64,000 bases of DNA from Bacteroides luti. Its GTDB lineage: Bacteria > Bacteroidota > Bacteroidia > Bacteroidales > Bacteroidaceae. Shown piece by piece: positions 17,979 to 26,142 of the stretch. The notes beneath the pieces are model-generated. The model ran no database searches, was not told the DNA's origin, and saw only the letters and a program-made list of their open reading frames with translations. Location of the stretch: assembly GCF_900128905.1 (NCBI RefSeq), contig NZ_FQTV01000005.1, positions 207,567 through 271,566 on the forward strand, read 5' to 3'. Position numbers and translations under genes: made by a program. Position 1 is the first letter of the stretch. Each line of letters opens with the position of its first letter.

Positions 17979-20900
17979 ATGAGAAAAAAGTATTTTCTTG
18001 CGAAGTTGGCTATCTATGGATTCCTGACTTTAGGCGCAGCTACTACATTTGTAGGTTGTAAAGATTACGACGGTGACATCACTGATCTTCAAACTCAGAT
18101 TGATGACAATAAGGCTGATTACACTTCAGTCTTAACTGAGAAACTTGCTGCTGTAAACACACAGATTACTACTCTTCAGGGTACTCAGACTGCTCTGCAG
18201 GCTACTGTTGCTACAGCTCAAACTGCTGCTAATGCTGCTAAAACAAGTGCTGATGCTGCTGCTGCTGCCGCTGCTGCTGCTCAACTTGCTGCTGCACAAG
18301 CTAAATTAGATGCTATTAATACTGCAGCTTCTGCTTTGGCTACAGTAAAAACAGCTTTGGAAACCAGAATTTCTACTCTTGACGGCAAATTTGCTGCTCT
18401 TCAGGAATCAGTTTCTAAAGGAGCAACAAAAGATGAACTTACTGCTTTAAATGCTGGTCTTTTAAAAGAAATAGCTAATGCTAAATCATCTATTGAAGCT
18501 GATCTTACAACTATCAGTGCTCAGATTAGCGCTGTAGACAGCAAGTATAATACTCTTGTTGAAAAAGTTGAAACTTTAGCAACTAAGAGTGAAGTTGAAG
18601 CTTCTCTTGCATCATTAAAAACAGAACTTGCTGCTCTTTATTTGCAACAAGCTACATTTAATGATTACAAGACTATTGTAACTACTCAGTTTGCTGATCT
18701 TCAGACTCAAATAGATGTAATTAATGGTAAGGTAGATGCAAATACTACCAAAATTACTACTTTGGAGACTAAAATTACAGAATTGACAGCTCAATTAACA
18801 TCTGCAATTGCTACTGCAAAGACTCAAGCTATAACTGAAGCTGTTAATCAAGCTTTAGCAGCTGATGCAGCACAAGCTATAAGTCTTGAAACAATGTGGA
18901 AAGCATATATTGCTCAACAGTTGGACAACTATGTTGATAAGTCTACTTATGAAGCAAAAGTGACTGAAATCAAAGATCAACTTGAAGATTTGTCAGCTCA
19001 AATTAATGCAATCAATGCTAATTTGAATACAATGAATGCTATCTTCTCTCACCGTTTGACAAGTATGGCATTTGTACCTGAAACTTATGTAGCAGGAATC
19101 CCTACTATTATTTTCAGTACATTGTATTATAAAGATATCGATCAGCTGGCACCACAGACATTGTATAGTAGTACTATGCAATCTCAGGCAAAATATCGTT
19201 TGAATCCTAATGGAGTTACGCGTTCTGATATCAAAGATTTTGTTTATACAGGTGAAAAAGCTGAAACAATTGAAACAAAAGGTTTAGGAACTGATAATCC
19301 GGCTCCTATATCAGTAGTTACCGATAATTATCAAAATGGATTGTTAACTCTTAATGTTACAAAGACTGCTTCATTTGCTACAGCACCTAAATTTGATATT
19401 GTTTCACTTAAGGCTACATTAGCTGATAAAGCTCTTACTTCTGCTGAAAAACAAGCTGGAACAGAAGTTTCTGTATATTCAGACTATGTTAGAGCTACAG
19501 AAGTTGCTCTTAGTAGTGATAACTTAAATATTGCAAAAAAAGGCGCTTTAAATAATCATTTCAGTGACAACCAGGCTGCTGCACAAGATGCTACTCCTGA
19601 AGTATCGTTTGTTTATAATGATCAGAAAGACTTAAAAGATTATGTAGCTTCTTGTTACGGAATTAATGGAACACATTCTCCTTTTAATAATGCAGCTTAT
19701 GGCTTACATTATCGTTTTGCTAAAGCATCTAATCCTTACAACATTACAGTAGCAGGTGCAACTACTAATCAACAAGATTTTATAAATGTTTCAGCTGATG
19801 GATTTATCTCTGCAAAAGTATACGATCAAGCTCCTTTGTCTGCAGCTGCAGGACGTACTCCTATTGTACAAGTAGAATTAGTTGATGCACAAAATCGTGT
19901 ATTAGACCGTGCTTTCATTAAAATTAAAATAACTGCGAATAAAGCTCCTAAAAAAATTGTAACTTGCCCTGAAACTATAGCAGTTCTTGGTTGTGGAAGT
20001 CATCTCTTTACTATTGGTGTTGAGCAAATTAATAAGGAAGTTTATAATGCCCTTCCTATGAGTCATGCTCAGTTCTGGGGTAATTATGAAATCAAATCTT
20101 CAACAAGTGCTATAACAGCTAAACCTTATATAGCAAATGTTGGTGAAGGAAGTCAGTTATCAACAGAAATTCGTTGGAATGTTCCAGATAGTCAATTTGG
20201 TGTTATTCCTGATGGAGGAAAGGATTTTACAGCAGTATTTACAGTTGAACCTACATTTGCAGATACAGACTATCCTGATGTAGAATTTGTATTTAATATT
20301 AAGGTTGTTAAGCCTGCCACTTCAATAGTAGGTAAAGAATTGACATATTGGACAGCTGATCAATCTGCTGTTAAAGTAAATGTTGCTGTTCCTAACGCAA
20401 ATTATAGTAATGGATGCAATTATAGTGCAGATTTAACAAATGCATTTAATAAGGATGCTAATGGCAATGTAAAACTTAACAATGGAAATGCATGCGGTGA
20501 GTTGAAGTTTGCTCTTGTTAGTACTACTCCTACTACAGCACAAGGCATTAGCATTAGTGATGATATTATTACATTTGACCGTTCATCAGCAAATTCTACT
20601 GCAATAAATGCTTTGGAGGCAGGTACTTTGTCAGCAAAAGTTAAGGCTTATTATGAGTTCAATGGAAATATTATTGACTTAATGACATTTAATGTTCAGT
20701 TTATTAAACCGTTAAGTTTAAGTGTTGTTACAGATGGTCATTTCACTGATGCAGTAACTGGAGGTTCTATACTTAATTATTCTTACTTCCATAATAGTGG
20801 CTCTATTGATGTACTTGTTACAGATTGGAGAGGTGATTCTTTAGTTCCTACTTCTCCATTGTGGGGCTTCTATGGTTTGTATGGCGTGATTTTCAATACT

Positions 20901-21158
20901 GCAAACGCTAAGACTAATTTGTTTGAAGGACAAGATGGAAATCTAACTCCAACTGCAGGTTATATGGCAGGATCACTTCCTACTGATGTATTGCTCTCTC
21001 AAAACAATTTTATGGGAGTTACTAATTTGAAATATGTAAATAATGGAACTCCATTAACAATGGATTATGAGCTTTATATACCTGTTACAATTACCCATAA
21101 GTGGGGAACTCTTTCTGCTACATTGAATGTTCATGTTAATAAACGTGCAACTATGTAG
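17979..21158 (+). CDS. Large coiled-coil surface lipoprotein, possible S-layer-type protein
   Basis: A 1059-residue lipoprotein. The signal peptide ends TTFVGC with lipid cysteine C27, followed by KDYDGD; acidic residues there favour export to the cell surface in Bacteroidetes. Residues about 35-340 are a long alanine- and threonine-rich coiled coil, with an AAAAAAAAAQLAAAQAK stretch. HRLTSMAFVPETYVAGIPTI then leads into a beta-rich region without motifs I can name. Codons are strongly biased to GCT, ACT and GAA, as in abundant proteins. ATG 17979 is chosen because it starts the signal peptide; an ATG at 17934 adds 15 residues. From memory, the phase-variable S-layer protein BT1927 of B. thetaiotaomicron is of a similar kind; I could not compare sequences. 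Confidence 0.75.
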   Translation: MRKKYFLAKLAIYGFLTLGAATTFVGCKDYDGDITDLQTQIDDNKADYTSVLTEKLAAVNTQITTLQGTQTALQATVATAQTAANAAKTSADAAAAAAAAAQLAAAQAKLDAINTAASALATVKTALETRISTLDGKFAALQESVSKGATKDELTALNAGLLKEIANAKSSIEADLTTISAQISAVDSKYNTLVEKVETLATKSEVEASLASLKTELAALYLQQATFNDYKTIVTTQFADLQTQIDVINGKVDANTTKITTLETKITELTAQLTSAIATAKTQAITEAVNQALAADAAQAISLETMWKAYIAQQLDNYVDKSTYEAKVTEIKDQLEDLSAQINAINANLNTMNAIFSHRLTSMAFVPETYVAGIPTIIFSTLYYKDIDQLAPQTLYSSTMQSQAKYRLNPNGVTRSDIKDFVYTGEKAETIETKGLGTDNPAPISVVTDNYQNGLLTLNVTKTASFATAPKFDIVSLKATLADKALTSAEKQAGTEVSVYSDYVRATEVALSSDNLNIAKKGALNNHFSDNQAAAQDATPEVSFVYNDQKDLKDYVASCYGINGTHSPFNNAAYGLHYRFAKASNPYNITVAGATTNQQDFINVSADGFISAKVYDQAPLSAAAGRTPIVQVELVDAQNRVLDRAFIKIKITANKAPKKIVTCPETIAVLGCGSHLFTIGVEQINKEVYNALPMSHAQFWGNYEIKSSTSAITAKPYIANVGEGSQLSTEIRWNVPDSQFGVIPDGGKDFTAVFTVEPTFADTDYPDVEFVFNIKVVKPATSIVGKELTYWTADQSAVKVNVAVPNANYSNGCNYSADLTNAFNKDANGNVKLNNGNACGELKFALVSTTPTTAQGISISDDIITFDRSSANSTAINALEAGTLSAKVKAYYEFNGNIIDLMTFNVQFIKPLSLSVVTDGHFTDAVTGGSILNYSYFHNSGSIDVLVTDWRGDSLVPTSPLWGFYGLYGVIFNTANAKTNLFEGQDGNLTPTAGYMAGSLPTDVLLSQNNFMGVTNLKYVNNGTPLTMDYELYIPVTITHKWGTLSATLNVHVNKRATM

Positions 21159-21207
21159 GCACAAAGACAAAGTAATAAACTAAAGTCAACCTTTTAATTA
21201 AGAATAT

Positions 21208-21250
21208 AAGAGAGAGGGATTCAATGTTTCTCTCTCTCTTTATATCTTTT
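21208..21250 (+). terminator. Hairpin after the surface lipoprotein gene
   Basis: AAGAGAGAG (21208-21216) and CTCTCTCTT (21232-21240) form a 9 bp stem with a 15-base loop, followed by TATATCTTTT. It would reduce read-through from the abundant lipoprotein into the next gene, 30 bp on. Confidence 0.55.
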
Positions 21251-21269
21251 ATGATATAATGTACAAGCA

Positions 21270-21878
21270 ATGGAAGTAAAGACATTCTTTCTTTTAAAAG
21301 TAAGAACGAAAAGCAGATCTCGCTGGATTGAGCATCTTATAAAATCACAAATAGGAGTTAACTCTGCTGTTGTTGATTTTGATAAGCGCTTATTACAGGT
21401 GAGTTATAACCAGGATCTGATTTCTGTTCAATACATGAGAATGCTTGTGCGCAGTTTGGGATGTGACCTTCTATGCAATGATAAAGATATTAAAGATAAA
21501 GTAAATCAGTTAAATAACTTTTTGATATTAAAAAAAAGGATTCTTTCTATTTCGTTTGTTTTTTTTCTTTCTTTTTTTGGTTTGATTTTTCCTTATAGAG
21601 ATTGGATAATATTATTATTTTCCTCTATAATGTATTTGCTTTATTCATTTTTGTTTGTTCCAATATTTAATAAAAAAATAATTCGACGCATTAAATTGCT
21701 GGATGCAATTGGTATAGCTGTCCCTTTATTATTGATATTTAATGCTGTTTTGGGCATGTTTGTTTTTTTTGATCAGTTTCATCTTGCATGGATTTTGGTT
21801 TCAATATTGTTAATTGAAATTTTCACTTTTCTTAGATGGAAAATAGAAAAAGATGCAGCTGTTAACGATTTACTTTGA
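21270..21878 (+). CDS. HMA-like domain plus four-helix membrane protein, like a truncated metal P-type ATPase
   Basis: A 202-residue protein that resembles the first part of a heavy-metal (P1B) ATPase. Residues 1-70 have the beta-alpha-beta pattern of a heavy-metal-associated domain (WIEHLIKSQIGVNSAVVDFD, then LLQVSYNQ) but lack the CxxC metal site. Four hydrophobic segments follow (about 92-110, 112-133, 145-165, 168-187), the last leading into RWKIEKDAA, where such ATPases read LGRxLE. The phosphorylation (DKTG) and ATP-binding domains are absent and there is no sign of a frameshifted remainder downstream. It lies between the surface lipoprotein and OmpA-family genes. The resemblance is judged by eye. 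Confidence 0.55.
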   Translation: MEVKTFFLLKVRTKSRSRWIEHLIKSQIGVNSAVVDFDKRLLQVSYNQDLISVQYMRMLVRSLGCDLLCNDKDIKDKVNQLNNFLILKKRILSISFVFFLSFFGLIFPYRDWIILLFSSIMYLLYSFLFVPIFNKKIIRRIKLLDAIGIAVPLLLIFNAVLGMFVFFDQFHLAWILVSILLIEIFTFLRWKIEKDAAVNDLL

Positions 21879-22069
21879 TATTAAGATGTATTGTTATATA
21901 TAATTTGTTTTATCTTTCACTCTATTATTGCAATTACTAGAACTTAAAATATTGTTTTATAACAATATACTATCTGTAAATTTGAACAATTTTATTTTGT
22001 TATTTGTTGTTTTTTTTATTTCTTTGTTATATATCTTTCTTGTATTTATGTACTTAAACTTAGATTAAT

Positions 22070-23155
22070 ATGAAAAAGAAACTTATTCTTCTAGCAATGT
22101 CCTTCTTTTGTATAGCAGGATTTGCACAATCACAAGAGAAATCCTTAAAGCAATATGGCTTCTGGGATAATTGGTTTATCCAAGGTCAGGCAGGAATTGG
22201 TTATACAATTGGTGAACCCGACTTTGATAAATTGATTTCCCCAACTGCAGCCCTTTCTATAGGGAAGTATTTCACTCCATACGCTGGTATGCGTTTGCAA
22301 GTTGGAGGATGGCAAGGTAGAGCAGGATGGGATTGGAAAAATGAGAATTATAGCTGGAATTATGCAGCAGTTTATTTGGATGGTCTTTTTAATATGACCA
22401 ATATTTTCTGTTCTTATAAAGAAAACCGAGGTTTTAACCTTTATGGAATTGTGGGAGTAGGATATAATCATGGTTTTAAGAACTCTCCTAATGCATTAGC
22501 ATCTGATAACTGTGTTGCCAGGATTGGATTGCAGCCAAGTTTCCGCATAAATGAAGCATGGGATTTTAATGTGGAGCTAAATGGTAATGCTGTAAGCGAT
22601 GCTTATAATTCCAAATTTGGATCTGAAAATGACTTCTATTTCAACCTCATGGTTGGCTTTACATACAAATTTAAAAATAGAGGATTTGAATTAATCAGAC
22701 CTTATGATGAAGCATTAGTTAATTCTTTGAATGATGAGATTAATCAGCAGAGAGCAACTATTGAATCTTTAAAAGCTAATCCAAAGACTATTGTTAAAAC
22801 AGAAAAAGTATTTGTAACAGATACTGTATCATATTTTAATACGCCAGTTCTTTTCACTATTGGAAAATCTGCCGTAGGTGTTAATCAGGAAGTTTATGTG
22901 TATACTGTTGCTCAATACTTGAAAGAGAATCCTAAAGCAAAGATTACTATAACAGGTTATGCTGATGCGGGCACTGGTTCAAAGGCAATTAATCAGAAGA
23001 TCTCTGAAAAGCGTGCAAAAGCTGTTGCTAATGAATTGGTCAATAAATATAGTATATCTTCAGATCGTATTAAAGTTATTGAAGGTAAGGGTGATAGTGT
23101 TCAACCTTATTCTAAAAATAACTGGAATAGAGTAGTTATATGTGTTGCAGATTGA
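22070..23155 (+). CDS. OmpA-family outer membrane protein
   Basis: A 361-residue protein with a signal peptide (1-19, ending GFAQ). Residues about 30-210 look like an eight-stranded outer-membrane barrel with many aromatic residues, ending MVGFTYKF. A short linker with a coiled coil (LNDEINQQRATIESLKAN) follows, then an OmpA-like peptidoglycan-binding domain (about 255-361) with ITITGYADAGTGSKAIN and ISEKRAKAVANELV. It would tie the outer membrane to the cell wall. Its place two genes after the surface lipoprotein suggests that it anchors or supports that layer, which is an inference. Confidence 0.88.
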   Translation: MKKKLILLAMSFFCIAGFAQSQEKSLKQYGFWDNWFIQGQAGIGYTIGEPDFDKLISPTAALSIGKYFTPYAGMRLQVGGWQGRAGWDWKNENYSWNYAAVYLDGLFNMTNIFCSYKENRGFNLYGIVGVGYNHGFKNSPNALASDNCVARIGLQPSFRINEAWDFNVELNGNAVSDAYNSKFGSENDFYFNLMVGFTYKFKNRGFELIRPYDEALVNSLNDEINQQRATIESLKANPKTIVKTEKVFVTDTVSYFNTPVLFTIGKSAVGVNQEVYVYTVAQYLKENPKAKITITGYADAGTGSKAINQKISEKRAKAVANELVNKYSISSDRIKVIEGKGDSVQPYSKNNWNRVVICVAD

Positions 23156-23376
23156 AATTTATAGTTAGGAGAGATCAAGCGTGATCTTAATGGTAATGAA
23201 ACTTACGTGAGTAATTTTCAAGAAGGGTATTTGATTAAGCTGCGGCTTGTCAGATACCTTTCTCTTTTATCCAGAAAGCTATTAATTTCGATACTTTGTG
23301 AAATGAAAAAAGAGATAAGAATCTTTTTTCATAAATATTTTATGTTTCCTTTAGATTATATCTCTTTAATCTTTCA

Positions 23377-23384
23377 TACCTTTG
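23377..23384 (+). promoter_or_regulatory. -7 element (TACCTTTG) for ruvB
   Basis: TACCTTTG is an exact TAnnTTTG match, 20 bp before the ruvB ATG at 23405. The -33 region reads CTTTAG, a poor TTTG. The leader would be about 14 nt. Confidence 0.55.
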
Positions 23385-23404
23385 TAGCTTCATTATTGTG
23401 AGAT

Positions 23405-24430
23405 ATGGAAGAAAAATTTGATATACGAGATAATCAGCTTACTACAAAAGAAAAGGATTATGAGAACGCTTTACGTCCTTTAGATTTTGAGTCTTTTAGT
23501 GGTCAGGACAAGGTTGTAGATAATCTTCGTATATTTGTTAAGGCTGCTCGTTTGCGAGCTGAAGCTCTCGATCATGTATTACTTCACGGGCCTCCCGGAT
23601 TGGGAAAAACAACTCTTTCAAATATTATTGCAAATGAATTGGGCGTAGGGTTCAAAATAACTTCAGGACCTGTGCTTGATAAACCAGGCGATTTGGCCGG
23701 TGTATTAACAAGTCTTGAACCAAATGATGTCCTTTTCATCGATGAAATTCATCGTTTATCTCCTGTTGTGGAAGAATATCTTTATTCTGCAATGGAAGAC
23801 TATCGGATTGATATAATGATTGATAAAGGGCCTTCTGCAAGAAGTATTCAGATAGATTTAAGCCCTTTTACTCTGGTTGGAGCAACTACTCGTAGTGGAC
23901 TTCTGACTGCCCCGTTACGGGCGCGTTTTGGAATAAATCTTCATTTAGAGTATTATGATGATGATATATTAAGTGGAATTATTAAACGTTCTGCAAGAAT
24001 ACTAGATGTTCCTTGCTCTTCAGATGCGGCTGGAGAAATAGCTTCCCGGAGCCGTGGAACTCCGCGTATTGCTAATGCTTTACTTCGCAGGGTGAGAGAT
24101 TTTGCACAGGTAAAAGGATCGGGTGTTATAGATACCGAGATTGCAAATTACGCTCTCGAGGCTCTTAATATTGATAAGTATGGGCTTGATGAGATCGACA
24201 ATAAGATACTGTGTACTATTATCGATAAATTCAAAGGTGGACCTGTAGGAATCACAACAATAGCCACAGCATTAGGCGAAGATCCTGGAACAATTGAGGA
24301 AGTTTACGAGCCTTTTTTAATAAAGGAAGGTTTTTTAAAGAGAACTCCTCGTGGTAGAGAGGTTACAGAGTTAGCTTACAAGCATTTGGGAAGAAGTCTT
24401 TATAGCAGTCAAAAGACTCTTTTTGATTAA
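23405..24430 (+). CDS. ruvB: Holliday junction branch migration ATPase RuvB
   Basis: A 341-residue AAA+ motor that, with RuvA, drives branch migration in recombination. Walker A is [12 protein letters not shown] (about 59-70), Walker B is [10 protein letters not shown], sensor 1 is LVGATTRSG, and the arginine-finger region is TAPLRARFG. The C-terminal winged-helix domain ([20 protein letters not shown]) is complete. The length is normal. It is followed by a flippase gene 95 bp downstream. Confidence 0.97.
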   Translation: MEEKFDIRDNQLTTKEKDYENALRPLDFESFSGQDKVVDNLRIFVKAARLRAEALDHVLLHGPPGLGKTTLSNIIANELGVGFKITSGPVLDKPGDLAGVLTSLEPNDVLFIDEIHRLSPVVEEYLYSAMEDYRIDIMIDKGPSARSIQIDLSPFTLVGATTRSGLLTAPLRARFGINLHLEYYDDDILSGIIKRSARILDVPCSSDAAGEIASRSRGTPRIANALLRRVRDFAQVKGSGVIDTEIANYALEALNIDKYGLDEIDNKILCTIIDKFKGGPVGITTIATALGEDPGTIEEVYEPFLIKEGFLKRTPRGREVTELAYKHLGRSLYSSQKTLFD

Positions 24431-24525
24431 GATATAATGTTTAAGAATCTCTTTATATAATATGCAATCTGAATTCTTGATTCATTAAAGAGATATGTTT
24501 GATAAATAAACAATAGGATAGAAGT

Positions 24526-26019
24526 ATGGCCGGATTAAAATCGTTGGCAAAAGATACTGCAATTTATGGTGTAAGCAGTATTGTTGGTCGTTTTTTGAAT
24601 TATTTATTGGTTCCACTCTATACAGCAAAATTATCTGCTGCTTCAGGAGGATACGGTGTAATAACGAATATGTATTCCATAACCGCACTTTTGCTGGTTA
24701 TTTTAACGTATGGAATGGAAACCGGTTTTTTCCGTTTCGTGAATAAGAAAAACGAGGATCCTACAATTGTTTACTCAACCACATTAATATCTGTAGGTGT
24801 AAGCTCATTACTTTTTATTTTATTGTGTTTTGTCTCTCTTCAACCGATATCCACTTTCCTGGGATATGAAAATAATCCTGATTTTGTTGCTATGATGGCA
24901 ATTGTGGTTGCGCTTGATTCCTTCCAATGCATTCCTTTTGCTTATCTTCGATACAAGAAAAGACCGATAAAGTTTGCTGCAATGAAGTTCTTATTCATTA
25001 TTCCAAACATTCTACTGAATATCTTCTTCTTTGTCTGTTGCCCATGGCTATTAGTTCATTTCCCTGCTTCTGTTTCCTGGTTTTACAATCCAAGCTATGG
25101 GGTTGGTTATGCATTTGTGGCCAATGTAATCTGCACAGTGATTCAGCAGTTTGCTTTTTATCGTGAACTGACCGGCTTTAAATACAAATTCAAGAAGTCG
25201 TTGTGGAAAGAGATGATGATTTATTCTTTTCCAATTCTTATCCTGGGAATAGCCGGAATATTAAATCAGGTAGTTGATAAGATTATTTTTCCTTTCCTCT
25301 TTACAGATCAGAATGAGGCCCGCGTACAATTAGGAATTTATGGAGCAGCAAGTAAAGTAGCAATGGTTATGACCATGTTTACTCAAGCTTTCCGTTATGC
25401 TTATGAGCCTTTTGTTTTCGGGAAAAATAAAGAAGAAGGCAGTAAAAAGCTTTATGCCGATGCAATGAAGTATTTTATTATTGTTTCGCTGATAGCCTAT
25501 CTTGGAGTAATGTTCTATCTCGATATTTTCCGCTACATAATTGATAAAAGTTATTGGGATGGGTTAGATTGTGTTTCAATCGTAATGCTTGCAGCTATTC
25601 TGAATGGTATCTATTTTAATCTGTCATTTTGGTATAAGTTGATTGATAAGACAATTTGGGGTGCATATTTCTCTGGAATAGGTTGCTTCTTAATCATTAT
25701 TCTGAATGTTATTTTTGTTCCTCATTATGGTTACATGGCTTGTGCATGGGCTAGTCTTATTGGTTATGCTATAGTAACGATCCTTTCTTATGTTGTTGGG
25801 CAAAAGAAATATCCTATTAATTATGATATGGTGAGAATTGGAAAATATTGTTTGCTTACTGTAGTTCTTTATGCTATCTCTGAATTTGTGAAAATAGATA
25901 ACATTTTATTACGTTTGTGCTTTAAAACCATTTTATTTTCTATCTTTATTGCATATATTATTAAGAAGGATTTTCCATTGAAGCAGATTCCGATTATTAA
26001 TCGTTTTGTAAAGAAATGA
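24526..26019 (+). CDS. Oligosaccharide flippase family membrane protein
   Basis: A 497-residue membrane protein with about 14 hydrophobic segments and the MATE/MurJ-type N-terminus LAKDTAIYGVSSIVGRFLNY. Family knowledge: members flip lipid-linked saccharides across the inner membrane for capsule, O-antigen or cell-wall assembly. There are no glycosyltransferases beside it, so its substrate is not suggested by context. The conserved position after ruvB in Bacteroides, which I recall, points to a general envelope function rather than a strain-specific polysaccharide. It is clearly different in sequence from the second flippase at 56030. Confidence 0.85.
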   Translation: MAGLKSLAKDTAIYGVSSIVGRFLNYLLVPLYTAKLSAASGGYGVITNMYSITALLLVILTYGMETGFFRFVNKKNEDPTIVYSTTLISVGVSSLLFILLCFVSLQPISTFLGYENNPDFVAMMAIVVALDSFQCIPFAYLRYKKRPIKFAAMKFLFIIPNILLNIFFFVCCPWLLVHFPASVSWFYNPSYGVGYAFVANVICTVIQQFAFYRELTGFKYKFKKSLWKEMMIYSFPILILGIAGILNQVVDKIIFPFLFTDQNEARVQLGIYGAASKVAMVMTMFTQAFRYAYEPFVFGKNKEEGSKKLYADAMKYFIIVSLIAYLGVMFYLDIFRYIIDKSYWDGLDCVSIVMLAAILNGIYFNLSFWYKLIDKTIWGAYFSGIGCFLIIILNVIFVPHYGYMACAWASLIGYAIVTILSYVVGQKKYPINYDMVRIGKYCLLTVVLYAISEFVKIDNILLRLCFKTILFSIFIAYIIKKDFPLKQIPIINRFVKK

Positions 26020-26061
26020 TTTTTAGTGAATTGCCTTAAATAAAAGCGGTGGGAGTCTGGT

Positions 26062-26124
26062 GGTTCTCAGCTGTTTTTCCAAAGAACCGAATAATATATT
26101 AGTTTATTTTTATTCGGTTTTTTT
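26062..26124 (+). terminator. Terminator with an overlapping alternative hairpin
   Basis: AACCGAATA (26085-26093) and TATTCGGTT (26111-26119) form a stem followed by a T-run, the form of an intrinsic terminator, only 20 bp before the S46 peptidase ATG. A second hairpin, GGTTCT (26062-26067) with AGAACC (26083-26088), uses the same AACC bases, so the two cannot form together. It may end the flippase transcript, or act as an attenuator for the peptidase. Confidence 0.6.
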
Positions 26125-26142
26125 AATGGAAAGCACACGCTT

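Noticed and set aside
23207..23401. 64-codon open frame before ruvB
   Set aside because: It runs through the ruvB promoter element and ends 4 bp before ruvB; composition follows AT-rich DNA.
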